From positions 1 to 60,917 of the forward strand of contig JAEUHH010000087.1 in NCBI GenBank assembly GCA_016795505.1: a DNA stretch of 60,917 bases, in the 5' to 3' direction. Every line of letters begins with the position of its first letter. Position 1 is the first letter of the stretch. The translations under genes were made by a program, and so were the position numbers. The stretch is from Verrucomicrobiales bacterium (GTDB lineage Bacteria > Verrucomicrobiota > Verrucomicrobiia > Verrucomicrobiales > DEV007). This document shows positions 1 to 7,793 of the stretch, one piece after another. The notes under the pieces are model-generated. The model was not told the DNA's origin. It did not search any database and saw only the letters and a list, made by a program, of their open reading frames with translations.

Positions 1-4
1 TGAT

Positions 5-65
5 CCGGTGGTGTCGTCGCTACGCTCCTCAACCACCGGCTAATAGCTGTGATGCCTGCGGCATC
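5..65. repeat. REP-like pair of hairpins at the left edge
   Basis: Two palindromes lie close together. The first has 8-bp arms CCGGTGGT (5-12) and ACCACCGG (32-39). The second, GATGCCTGCGGCATC (51-65), has perfect 6-bp arms. Such GC-rich hairpin pairs between genes resemble bacterial REP/BIME elements. No transposase gene is adjacent in the window. Confidence 0.5.
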
Positions 66-145
66 TATTTCGCTCGAAACACCCGTTTGGACCGAAGAGC
101 CGTCTTAATCCCGTGGCATTCGGGTCTGATCGGAATCGAAAACGC

Positions 146-1126
146 TCACTTCTTCTTCGCCGGGATCTCCATCTTGGGAAAGGGCTGGCCGCCCTGCTCG
201 ACGAAGGCCTTTTCGACCTGATTGATGAAAAAGGTGCCGAGATAGCGGGCGATGCGCTCGTTTTTCCGCAGCGATGCCATCATGCGCGGCACGGCGGCCT
301 CGACTTTGGCGGGCTCCTGACCGGCGTATTGCTTCACCTCGTCGCGCAGAGCGATGAAAAACGCCTGCTGGTCATCGAGCAGCTCCGGGCCGCCCATGGG
401 GCCGTGGCCGGGGCAGACGATCTTGGGCTTGAGCTGTTTCACGGCTTCCAGGGTTTTGATCCACTCGCCGAGGTCGCCATCGCCCGTGTAGTTGTAGGGG
501 CCGTTGACACAGGCGTCGCCGGAAAACAGGATGCGCTCCTTCGGCAGCCACGCCCAGCCGTCGCCGCGGGTATGGGCCACTCCGAAATGCAGCAGTTCGA
601 CCCGCTGTTTGCCATCGTCGAAGATCAATTCCGACCGATAGAGCAGGCTCGGGGCCTTCAACTTGCTGGCAGCCACATCGGGCCGGGTCGCGGCGGCCTG
701 TTCCCAGCGCCCCGGCTCGCCGCCGAAGAGGGCGGTCTCATATTTCTTCATTTCCTCCAGCACGCCTTCATGCGCGACCGGGGTGGCGCCGGCTTCGAAC
801 CACACCTGATTCCCGTAGGCGTGATCGCCGTGGTGGTGGGTGTCGAAGGCAAAGCGGATCGGCTTGTCCGTCATGGCCTGGATCTTCGGCAGGGTGACCT
901 TGGCGCCGGAGGGGAAATTGGCGTCTATCACGAGCACGTAGTCTTCGAAAATGATCCAGCCGTTGTTGCAGTGGCCCGAGGGCTTCAGCTCGCCCTCGTG
1001 GAAATAGACGCCCTCGGCGACCTTTTGGACCACATTGACTTGTGCATCCGCCTCGGGTGCGGACGGGAAAGCGGCGAAGCCGGCCAGCAGGGCCGGGAGA
1101 TGACGGAAAAAGCGGACAGATTTCAT
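146..1126 (-). CDS. Secreted metallo-beta-lactamase-fold hydrolase
   Basis: A 326-residue protein with an N-terminal signal peptide (about residues 1-28, ending near PEADA). The metal-binding signature HHHGDH is at residues 97-102, giving the HxHxDH ligands of the MBL fold. Further ligands are likely in the HTRGD segment and in the CPGHGP segment near the C-terminus. The arrangement resembles SoxH/quinoprotein-relay-type MBL proteins that act in the periplasm; the substrate cannot be told from sequence. The ATG at 1126 is chosen because the signal peptide begins there; the frame is open further upstream but reads into the divergent Gfo/Idh/MocA gene. Confidence 0.85.
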   Translation of the reverse strand: MKSVRFFRHLPALLAGFAAFPSAPEADAQVNVVQKVAEGVYFHEGELKPSGHCNNGWIIFEDYVLVIDANFPSGAKVTLPKIQAMTDKPIRFAFDTHHHGDHAYGNQVWFEAGATPVAHEGVLEEMKKYETALFGGEPGRWEQAAATRPDVAASKLKAPSLLYRSELIFDDGKQRVELLHFGVAHTRGDGWAWLPKERILFSGDACVNGPYNYTGDGDLGEWIKTLEAVKQLKPKIVCPGHGPMGGPELLDDQQAFFIALRDEVKQYAGQEPAKVEAAVPRMMASLRKNERIARYLGTFFINQVEKAFVEQGGQPFPKMEIPAKKK

Positions 1127-1319
1127 GGGAGACGAATGGGAAAGACCTGGGGACCAGTCGGCGCCAGTCTGGCAAATCGATCCGCCGCTGACAATCCCGA
1201 AGTCGCCAGCGCCGCCACGGAATCGCGGCATCATCGCGCCGCTTTGACTTTCCCCATGGATGCGGGAAGTTTCCGGTCCCTTACCCAGTAATTCATCCCC
1301 ACCTGTCCTGCCCATCCCC

Positions 1320-2696
1320 ATGAGCGATCCCGCATCCCCCACTGAACCCACCCCGGCCCCGGCTTCGCGCCGCGAGTTTTTGTCGAAGACCTCGGCCGTC
1401 GCCGCCACTGGGGTGGCCGCTTCCGCCATCGGCTTTCCCTCCATCACCCTCGGCCAGGGCGACAAGAAGACGCTCAAGGTCGGCCTGATCGGCTGTGGCG
1501 GTCGTGGCACCGGTGCCGCCGCCCAGGCGCTCGCGGCGGATGACAATGTCGTGCTCCATGCCATGGGCGACGTCTATCAGGACATCGCCATGACCCAGCT
1601 CCGCGTGCTGGCCCGCGATCGCAAGTCTGCGGCGAAGATTTCCCCCGAGGTCCAGAGCACCAAGAACATCTTCGGCGGTCTCGACGCCTACCAGAAGGTC
1701 ATGGACAGCGGCGTCGATGTCGTGCTGCTGACCACGCCTCCCGGCTTCCGGCCGATCCATTTCAAGGAAGCCGTCAATCGCGGCATCCATGCCTTCGTCG
1801 AGAAACCCTGCGCCACCGACGTGGCCGGGGTGAAAGATTTCCTCGAAACGGGCAAGATCGCCGCGTCGAAGGGACTCTCCGTCCTTTGCGGCTTCTGCTA
1901 CCGTTATTCCGACCACGGACGCGAATTGTTCGAAAAGCGCCTGCCCGGCGGCGACATCGGCGCCATCCGCGCGGTCCACTCGACCTACTGGGCCAACATC
2001 GTGAAGCCCATGCCGCCCGAAGCCGACCGCCCCGCCGGCATGAGCGACACCGAGTGGCAGATCAAGAACTGGTACAATTTCTCCTGGCTCAGCGGTGACG
2101 GCTACGTCGAGCAGGCCATCCACAAGGTAGACAAAATGGCCTGGCTCATGGCCAACATGACCGGCAACAAGCTGCCCACCCCGGTCGCCTGCTATGCCCA
2201 GGGCGGTCGCCAGCGCCCGAACAACGCCGGCAACACCTACGATCACTACAGCGTGACCTACGAGTGGGAGAACGGCCTGCGCTTTCACATCGACTGGAGC
2301 CAGTACGGCGCCGGCGTTCACAAGGAGGACAAGGACTACATCGTGGGAGAAAAGGGCATGGCCGAGTTCGACATCGGCAACGCCTCCATCACCGGTGAAA
2401 AGGCCTGGACCTTCCGCAAGCCCCGTACCGGCGGTCGGAACATGTATCAGACCGAGCACGACGAATTTTTCGCCAACCTCCGCAAAGGCGAGCGCCACGC
2501 GGACGAGGAGTGGGTCGCCCACAGCACCCTGCTCGGCATCATGGGCCGCATGGCCGCCTACACCGGCAAGCAGATCAAGTGGGACGATGTCATCAACAGC
2601 CCCGAGAAGCTCGTGCCGGACAAGATCGACTGGGCCGCGCCCCTGCCCGTCCGCCCCATGCCCATCCCCGGCGTGGCCGAGACGCAGAGCGTCTGA
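1320..2696 (+). CDS. Tat-exported Gfo/Idh/MocA-family oxidoreductase
   Basis: A 458-residue NAD(P)-dependent dehydrogenase-like protein. It starts with a twin-arginine signal (SRREFLSKTSA, about residues 17-27) followed by an alanine-rich hydrophobic stretch. The Rossmann GLIGCGGRGTG motif follows near residue 55, and the conserved EKP motif of the family (FVEKPCA) is in the middle. Family members oxidise or epimerise sugars or inositols. Exported versions with Tat signals are abundant in Planctomycetes and Verrucomicrobia, where they are linked to polysaccharide breakdown. The ATG at 1320 puts the Tat signal at the N-terminus. A terminator follows at 2746. Confidence 0.92.
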   Translation: MSDPASPTEPTPAPASRREFLSKTSAVAATGVAASAIGFPSITLGQGDKKTLKVGLIGCGGRGTGAAAQALAADDNVVLHAMGDVYQDIAMTQLRVLARDRKSAAKISPEVQSTKNIFGGLDAYQKVMDSGVDVVLLTTPPGFRPIHFKEAVNRGIHAFVEKPCATDVAGVKDFLETGKIAASKGLSVLCGFCYRYSDHGRELFEKRLPGGDIGAIRAVHSTYWANIVKPMPPEADRPAGMSDTEWQIKNWYNFSWLSGDGYVEQAIHKVDKMAWLMANMTGNKLPTPVACYAQGGRQRPNNAGNTYDHYSVTYEWENGLRFHIDWSQYGAGVHKEDKDYIVGEKGMAEFDIGNASITGEKAWTFRKPRTGGRNMYQTEHDEFFANLRKGERHADEEWVAHSTLLGIMGRMAAYTGKQIKWDDVINSPEKLVPDKIDWAAPLPVRPMPIPGVAETQSV

Positions 2697-2745
2697 TCGC
2701 CCCGGCATCCCCGCATTTTGGCACCCCGCACCCGGTGCCATCGGA

Positions 2746-2774
2746 AAAGGCGTCCAGCGATGGACGCCTTTTTT
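2746..2774. terminator. Rho-independent terminator, probably bidirectional
   Basis: A 10-bp perfect stem (AAAGGCGTCC / GGACGCCTTT) with a 6-nt loop is followed by a T-run on the plus strand and preceded by A residues. It lies between the convergent stops of the Gfo/Idh/MocA gene (2696) and the FecR-like gene (2799), so it can serve both. Confidence 0.85.
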
Positions 2775-2798
2775 CGTGGGAGGAAAGCCGCTCGATTC

Positions 2799-4511
2799 TC
2801 AATTCAGCGCCACCAGCACCCGCACATGGTCGAGCCGGTCGCCGCCGTCGCCGCTGAGCTTCAGATTCACCGTGCGCCGGTCGTCCGACAGCAGGATCTG
2901 GTCGCCCGACCCAGGGGCGGACTGGCCGCGAGCCGCGAGCAGACCGTCGCCCGCCGCGCCGACCAGGTCATCCGAGTCGGCGAGACGCTCCGGGGAGTAG
3001 ATCACCCCGACGATCTCGTGGTCAAACGTCACCGATGCCTCCACCGGCTCACCGTCCTTCGTGAGCGTGCCCGTGGCCGCGTCCCACTCCAGCAGGTAAC
3101 TGCGCAATTGCCGTCCCGAGGAGTCGAGCTTGCGGCCATCCCCGGCCGAGACTTGGGCAAACTGCCCCGGCTCGAGGGTGTCCACCTCGATCTCACCGGC
3201 CGCGACAAAGCGGATCTTCTCCACCGACAGCCGCACCTCGCCCGCCTTCGGCTGCGGGTCCGTCAGCGGCGTCTCACCGGGCAGCGCCACCCGCAGCGGT
3301 CCCGTGTTGCCCTGAATGCCCGCATTGGCCTGCCAGGCTTTGGCAAAAACCCCGGGATTGTAGGGAATGTCGAACAGCTTTTCCCGTCTCAGATCCGCCC
3401 GGACCGGCTCCAGCGCGAACAATTCCCGGCAAAAGCCGAGCCGTGGCAGACAGATCTCCGATTCCCCGTCGAACACCACCGCCTCGGCGCTGGCCGCCCC
3501 GTTCGCGACCAGTCCGATCGTCTCGCCACTCTCGCCCAAGTCCAGCGCATCGGTCCCCAGGGTAAAGCCCCCGTTGGCGACGGCGTCATTTTTCGCCAGC
3601 ACCGCCACGCCGCTGTGGACGAACGCCTCGCGCTCACCGCGCACCTCGAATTCCGCCGGTCCCTCCACCGTCATCTCCGCGCCACTGCCGAAAGTCACCG
3701 TGATCACCCCCGACTCCAGCGCATAGCGACCCGGCGCGAAGTACCGGTCCTCGACCGGAGCTCCTTCCACCTGCCAGCGCACATCATCGCGGACCCGCGT
3801 GACCTCGGCCACCGACTCCATCGGCGCCCCCGGCTTGGGCTGAAATTGAATCGCCATCCCCAGCAGCACCACCGCCGCAGCCGCCGCCGCCCAACCGCCC
3901 GCCAGCGCGATGATCGACGTCACCGGCAGCCGCTCGCGACGCGGGCGGACCGGCGTCTCCGCCACCGGAACCAGCGGGATCGAAACGGTCCCCGTTCCCG
4001 CCGGCGTCATCGACACGATCTTCGACGCCACCGACGACACGAACTGATCCTCGGCCTGCTCCGCCCACATCCGGGTCTCCAGCGCCTCGACAAAAGCCGC
4101 CTCCGACCGCGCCCCGGCCACCACCTGATGCAGCAGATCATCCTGAATCAAAGCCGCCCGCACCTCCGCCGCGATCGCCCCATCCCGCCAGCACAGCGTC
4201 ACCAGCGACCGCAGTTGCTCATCCGTCAGATCGCCGTCCAGCAGCCGCTGAATCAATTCCGGTGCTTCATCCACCCCGATCGTTCCGCCGCGCAGCCGCT
4301 GGCCCAATTCCTCGGAAAAAGCCGCCTCACCCCACTCGTCCCGGGCGATCTGGCGGATCATCTCGGCCAGTTCCAGTTCGTCCCGCAGCCGGCGCGCCAG
4401 ATCCGGCCGCGCCTCGCAGAGCCGGGCCAGAGCATCCCGGTCGGCGGCTTCCAATTCGCCGTCGAGCAGGTCTCCCACCCATTTTTGAAATTGACTGTCG
4501 TCCGTTGTCAT
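2799..4511 (-). CDS. FecR-like transmembrane anti-sigma/sensor protein
   Basis: A 570-residue protein. Residues 1-170 are acidic and helical with two repeats resembling zinc-less anti-sigma modules (LLDGELEAADRDAL and LLDGDLTDEQLRSL). One transmembrane helix lies around residues 200-220 (IIALAGGWAAAAAAVVLLG). The remainder is periplasmic and contains a FecR-like beta domain (PGRYALESGVITVTFGSGAEM). It lies 31 bp downstream of an ECF sigma gene on the same strand, so it is most likely the cognate regulator, as in the many Verrucomicrobia/Planctomycetes sigma-FecR pairs. Ligand unknown. Confidence 0.85.
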   Translation of the reverse strand: MTTDDSQFQKWVGDLLDGELEAADRDALARLCEARPDLARRLRDELELAEMIRQIARDEWGEAAFSEELGQRLRGGTIGVDEAPELIQRLLDGDLTDEQLRSLVTLCWRDGAIAAEVRAALIQDDLLHQVVAGARSEAAFVEALETRMWAEQAEDQFVSSVASKIVSMTPAGTGTVSIPLVPVAETPVRPRRERLPVTSIIALAGGWAAAAAAVVLLGMAIQFQPKPGAPMESVAEVTRVRDDVRWQVEGAPVEDRYFAPGRYALESGVITVTFGSGAEMTVEGPAEFEVRGEREAFVHSGVAVLAKNDAVANGGFTLGTDALDLGESGETIGLVANGAASAEAVVFDGESEICLPRLGFCRELFALEPVRADLRREKLFDIPYNPGVFAKAWQANAGIQGNTGPLRVALPGETPLTDPQPKAGEVRLSVEKIRFVAAGEIEVDTLEPGQFAQVSAGDGRKLDSSGRQLRSYLLEWDAATGTLTKDGEPVEASVTFDHEIVGVIYSPERLADSDDLVGAAGDGLLAARGQSAPGSGDQILLSDDRRTVNLKLSGDGGDRLDHVRVLVALN

Positions 4512-4542
4512 CGCCGTTGGTTCGTTTCCGTTGGTTCCTCAC

Positions 4543-5088
4543 TCACACCTCCGCCACACAGCGCAGTTTTTCCTCCATGCAGCGTTTCAGCGCATCGCGC
4601 ACCCGCTCCAGCGCCTTGCGCACCGCCGGGGCCTTCATCTGGAGCCGGTCCGCGATGTCCGGCGCCGCCTCGTCCTTCTCATAGCGGGCCTTGATCAGGT
4701 CGCGACTCTTTTCCGGCAACTGCGTCAGGCAGTCCCGCAACGCCGCCAAGCGGGCCGTGCCGTAGTCGCCCAATTCCTCATCCTCATCCTCCTGCACCGA
4801 ACTGGTCCGCACCAGGATGTCCGTCAAATTGTCCGCCAGGATCCGTTTCCGGCGGGCGTCCTTGCGCCGCTCGTTGATCACCAGATTCCGCGCGATGCCC
4901 CGCACCCACGCGCCAAAATCCCGGCTTTCGTCGAATTCATCGAGACGCTCGTAGGCGACGATAAATGCCTCCTGCGCGATGTCATCCACCCACATCGGCA
5001 GCACCCCCAGCGATCGCACAAAGGCCCGCAGCCCCGCGTGATACTGGCGGACGAATTGGACGTAATTCTCGGGAGTCGGGCCGGACAT
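4543..5088 (-). CDS. ECF RNA polymerase sigma factor (Rhodopirellula/Verrucomicrobium type)
   Basis: A 181-residue sigma-70 family protein with region 2 (YVQFVRQYHAGLRAFVRSLG, then DIAQEAFIVAYERL) and region 4 (LTQLPEKSRDLIKARYEK...DIADRLQMKAPAVRKAL). The length fits the short PVC-specific ECF group. It is co-transcribed with the FecR-like gene 31 bp downstream and is divergent from the lipoprotein gene at 5237. The 148-bp gap between those two starts probably carries both promoters. The ATG at 5088 is chosen because region 2 begins directly after it. Confidence 0.92.
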   Translation of the reverse strand: MSGPTPENYVQFVRQYHAGLRAFVRSLGVLPMWVDDIAQEAFIVAYERLDEFDESRDFGAWVRGIARNLVINERRKDARRKRILADNLTDILVRTSSVQEDEDEELGDYGTARLAALRDCLTQLPEKSRDLIKARYEKDEAAPDIADRLQMKAPAVRKALERVRDALKRCMEEKLRCVAEV

Positions 5089-5236
5089 GGCGGGAACGGG
5101 CTTCAACAGGGATTTGTCATGGCGCCGCCGGACGTGACACACAGTTTTCGCGCTTCCGCCTCCAGCCGTCGCCACGGGACGGGGATTGAACTTTGACAGA
5201 AAGCTGACAGCATTACCCGGAAAATCCGTTCCCTCC

Positions 5237-5902
5237 GTGAAACACCTCCCCTCCTGTCTCGCCACGCTCCTCCTGAGTCTCCTGGTCGCCTGCGACGCCC
5301 CGGTGAAAACCCCGTCCCTGCCGCCCCAGGCCGAGCAGACGCCGCCGCCCGCCACCCCGGAGCCCGCTCCCGCACCGCCTGCCGCCCCGGCTCCACCCGC
5401 CCCCGTGGCCGCCGCTCCCGAGCCGGCTCCAGTTCCACCCGCACCAGAGCCACCGCTCAAGCCCATCCTCGAAGTCCGCGAACAGGGCAACAAGATCACC
5501 CTCTCCGGCCACCTCTCCAGCCGCTTCCAGATCGCCGACATCGTCTCTGGTATCACCAGCAATTTCCCCGACGCCGAGATCGTCAACAACCTCACCGCCG
5601 ACGCCCGGATCGAGGAAGTTCGCTGGGGCAACCGGGTCAATGACCTGCTCCTGCCCCTGATCCATCACCTGGAGGATGCCCGCTTTTACTACGAGGACGG
5701 CGTGACCCACCTGGAAGGCACCGCGACCAAGCCGGGAATGAACGCCGAGTTCCAGAAAATGACCGTTTACGTGATGGGCGACAGCGACGCGCGCGACATC
5801 AAGAACCAGATCAAGGAACCCGCCGCCGGAAAATCAACTCCCCTCAAAAAAGACAAAGCCGGCCCGGACGCGCCGCCCGATCCGGTCGAGCCTCCGATGT
5901 AA
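5237..5902 (+). CDS. Pro-rich lipoprotein with BON/OmpA-ArfA-like repeats
   Basis: A 221-residue protein. A signal peptide ends in a lipobox (SLLVAC, Cys about residue 19). A long Pro/Ala linker of about 60 residues follows, then about 110 residues with two BON-like units (ILEVREQGNKITLSGHLSS and ARFYYEDGVTHLEGTAT). Such domains usually bind membranes or peptidoglycan-associated partners. The start is a GTG directly before the Lys-containing signal peptide. The last codons and the TAA stop fall inside a unit of the 22-bp repeat family. It is divergent from the sigma/FecR operon and could be a target of it; that is inference. Confidence 0.75.
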   Translation: MKHLPSCLATLLLSLLVACDAPVKTPSLPPQAEQTPPPATPEPAPAPPAAPAPPAPVAAAPEPAPVPPAPEPPLKPILEVREQGNKITLSGHLSSRFQIADIVSGITSNFPDAEIVNNLTADARIEEVRWGNRVNDLLLPLIHHLEDARFYYEDGVTHLEGTATKPGMNAEFQKMTVYVMGDSDARDIKNQIKEPAAGKSTPLKKDKAGPDAPPDPVEPPM

Positions 5903-5939
5903 CCCTCTTTGATCGGAGATGAGACAGGGTTCGATCGAA
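5896..5939. repeat. 22-bp tandem repeat family, locus 1
   Basis: Two units with the shared core are adjacent and in opposite reading sense: one (5896-5917) reads CGATGTAACCCT then ATCGG, and the other (5914-5935) reads GATGAGACAGGGT then CGAT. The first overlaps the stop codon of the lipoprotein gene. The array lies in the 105-bp gap before the permease gene. Confidence 0.75.
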
Positions 5940-6007
5940 ACCTCGGCCCTGCAAGGAAACGGTCCCGGCGGCGTCTGACAGGGAACCACTCTCTACGCCT
6001 CTTTCCG

Positions 6008-7168
6008 ATGTCCTCTTCCTGCTGCGGCCACACGCCCCCGCCTCCGCCCGAACCGGAATCCCGGCCATCGTGCTGCGGCGGCGGGTCGACGCCTGAGCCA
6101 GCACCGTCCTGCTGCGGGGCGCCCGCGGCGAAGCGGCGCATCGACTGGCTGCTGTGGGGCTCGGCGGCGCTGCTGCTGCCGGCTTATCTCTGGCATGCGC
6201 TCGGCAGCGGCAGTGGCACGGGCCATGTCCACGGCGGCGCGGGCGGCTGGCTGACGATGTTTTCCGGCGGGGCCTTTGAATTGCTCAATCGCATGTGGTG
6301 GGGTCTGCTGGCGGGCATCGTGGCCGTCGGCCTGATCGCCCGGGTGCCGCGCGAATTCGTGCTCGGGGTGCTGGGTCAGGGCGGGAGCTTCACCGGACTG
6401 CTCCGCGCCACGGCGGCGGGCACCCTGCTGGACTTGTGCAGCCACGGCATCCTGCTGGTGGGCACGCAGCTCTACCGCCGCGGGGCGAGTCTGGGGCAGA
6501 CGGTGGCCTTCCTCATCGCCAGCCCGTGGAATTCGCTGTCGCTGACGCTCATCCTCATCTCGCTGATCGGGCTGGGCTGGACGCTGGCTTTCGTGGGGCT
6601 GTCCATGGTGGTCGCGCTGCTGGGCGGCTGGCTGATGGAGCGTTTCGTCGCCAGCGGCGTGCTGCCGGAAAATCCCCACCGCATCGACCTGCCGGAGGGC
6701 TTCCGCTTTTTCCCGGAAGCCCGCCGACGGCTGCGGGAGACGCGGTTCGACGGGGCCTTCTTCCTCGGCGTGCTGCGCCAGGGCTTTGCGGAATCGGGTA
6801 TGATCCTGCGCTGGATCTTTTTCGGCACCGTGCTGGCGGCGGCGATCCGGGCCTCGGTGCCGGAGACGGCTTTCGCGGCGTGGTTCGGGCCGACGCTGGC
6901 GGGACTGGGCCTGACGCTGGTCGCCACGACCATCATCGAGGTCTGCTCGGAGGGGTCCAGCCCGATCGCGGCCGATCTGCTGACGCGCGGCGCGGCTCCG
7001 GGCAATGGCTTCGCCTTCCTGATGGCCGGGGTGGCGACCGATTACACCGAGATCCTGAGCCTCCGGGAGACGACGCGGAGCTGGAAAGCGGCGCTCTTTC
7101 TGCCGCTGGTGACCGTCCCGCAGGTGCTGGTGATCGGCTGGCTGCTGAATCGCGGCTGGGGCGGCTGA
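6008..7168 (+). CDS. Cys-rich permease of the ArsP/DUF318 (SO_0444 Cu/Zn efflux-like) family
   Basis: A 386-residue integral membrane protein with about eight to ten hydrophobic helices. Conserved segments with Cys (LDLCSHGILLVG and IIEVCSEGSSPIAAD) are characteristic of the two-domain PF03773 permeases, which include ArsP and proposed metal-efflux members. The cytoplasmic N-terminus carries three CC pairs within 40 residues (SSCCGH, SCCGGG, SCCGAP), a likely soft-metal or metalloid capture site. The family often carries short CC-containing tails. The ATG at 6008 places the first CC directly after the start. Substrate (As, Cu, Zn) not decided. Confidence 0.85.
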   Translation: MSSSCCGHTPPPPPEPESRPSCCGGGSTPEPAPSCCGAPAAKRRIDWLLWGSAALLLPAYLWHALGSGSGTGHVHGGAGGWLTMFSGGAFELLNRMWWGLLAGIVAVGLIARVPREFVLGVLGQGGSFTGLLRATAAGTLLDLCSHGILLVGTQLYRRGASLGQTVAFLIASPWNSLSLTLILISLIGLGWTLAFVGLSMVVALLGGWLMERFVASGVLPENPHRIDLPEGFRFFPEARRRLRETRFDGAFFLGVLRQGFAESGMILRWIFFGTVLAAAIRASVPETAFAAWFGPTLAGLGLTLVATTIIEVCSEGSSPIAADLLTRGAAPGNGFAFLMAGVATDYTEILSLRETTRSWKAALFLPLVTVPQVLVIGWLLNRGWGG

Positions 7169-7191
7169 GACGCGCCGGCGTCCGGTGTCAA

Positions 7192-7701
7192 TCAACCGAG
7201 CTCACCGGCCCGCCAGCGGCGGAGCAGGCCCGCGCACCCGTCCTCCAGCAGGTCGAGCACGCGCTCGAAGCCCTCGGGACCGCCATAGTAGGGGTCGGGC
7301 ACCTCGGCGACACCGCGGTGGGTCTCGCAAAATTCGCCAAACAGCACCACCCGCGCCTGTCCGGGGCCGTGGTGACGGCTCATGTCCTGCACGTCGGCGA
7401 GATTTTCACGATCCATCACCAGCACCCAGTCGAACTCATGGAGATCACCCGGCACGATCTGCCGGGCGCGACCCGTCATGGCGATGCCCCGGCGGGTGGC
7501 GGCTTCGATCATGCGGGCGTCGGGCCGGTTCCCGGCATGCAGGCCGATGGTGCCGGCCGAATCGAGCGCAAAGGCATGGCTCAAACCTTGCTGATCGATC
7601 TGGTGGCGCATCACATTTTCCGCCGCCGGCGAGCGGCAGATATTGCCCATGCAGACGAACAACAGGCGCAGCGGGCGGTCGGTACCGGGGAATTCACTCA
7701 T
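7192..7701 (-). CDS. Low-molecular-weight protein-tyrosine phosphatase
   Basis: A 169-residue protein with the P-loop CMGNICRS (Cys17, Arg23) matching CX5R, and the general-acid segment PDPYYGG near the C-terminus. Length is typical for the family. LMW-PTPs dephosphorylate tyrosine kinases of exopolysaccharide synthesis or arsenate-like substrates; here no kinase is adjacent. It converges with the permease gene, with only 23 bp between the stops. The ATG at 7701 is preferred because the P-loop strand begins about 10 residues later. Confidence 0.93.
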   Translation of the reverse strand: MSEFPGTDRPLRLLFVCMGNICRSPAAENVMRHQIDQQGLSHAFALDSAGTIGLHAGNRPDARMIEAATRRGIAMTGRARQIVPGDLHEFDWVLVMDRENLADVQDMSRHHGPGQARVVLFGEFCETHRGVAEVPDPYYGGPEGFERVLDLLEDGCAGLLRRWRAGELG

Positions 7702-7793
7702 GGTCCGGCAATCAATCGTGCCGAAATGCTTTCTCAACCGCAATACTTGAGCTACCCTGACATTTTTCCATCGTTGGACGTCCTCCCGCATCC

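Noticed and set aside
109-133. An eighth copy of the 22-bp family near the left edge
   Set aside because: Only the tail CGGGTCTGATCGG matches; the core is lost, so chance cannot be excluded.
5193-5220. A TTGACA promoter before the lipoprotein gene
   Set aside because: No well-placed -10 box follows at 16-18 bp, so the promoter was not called.
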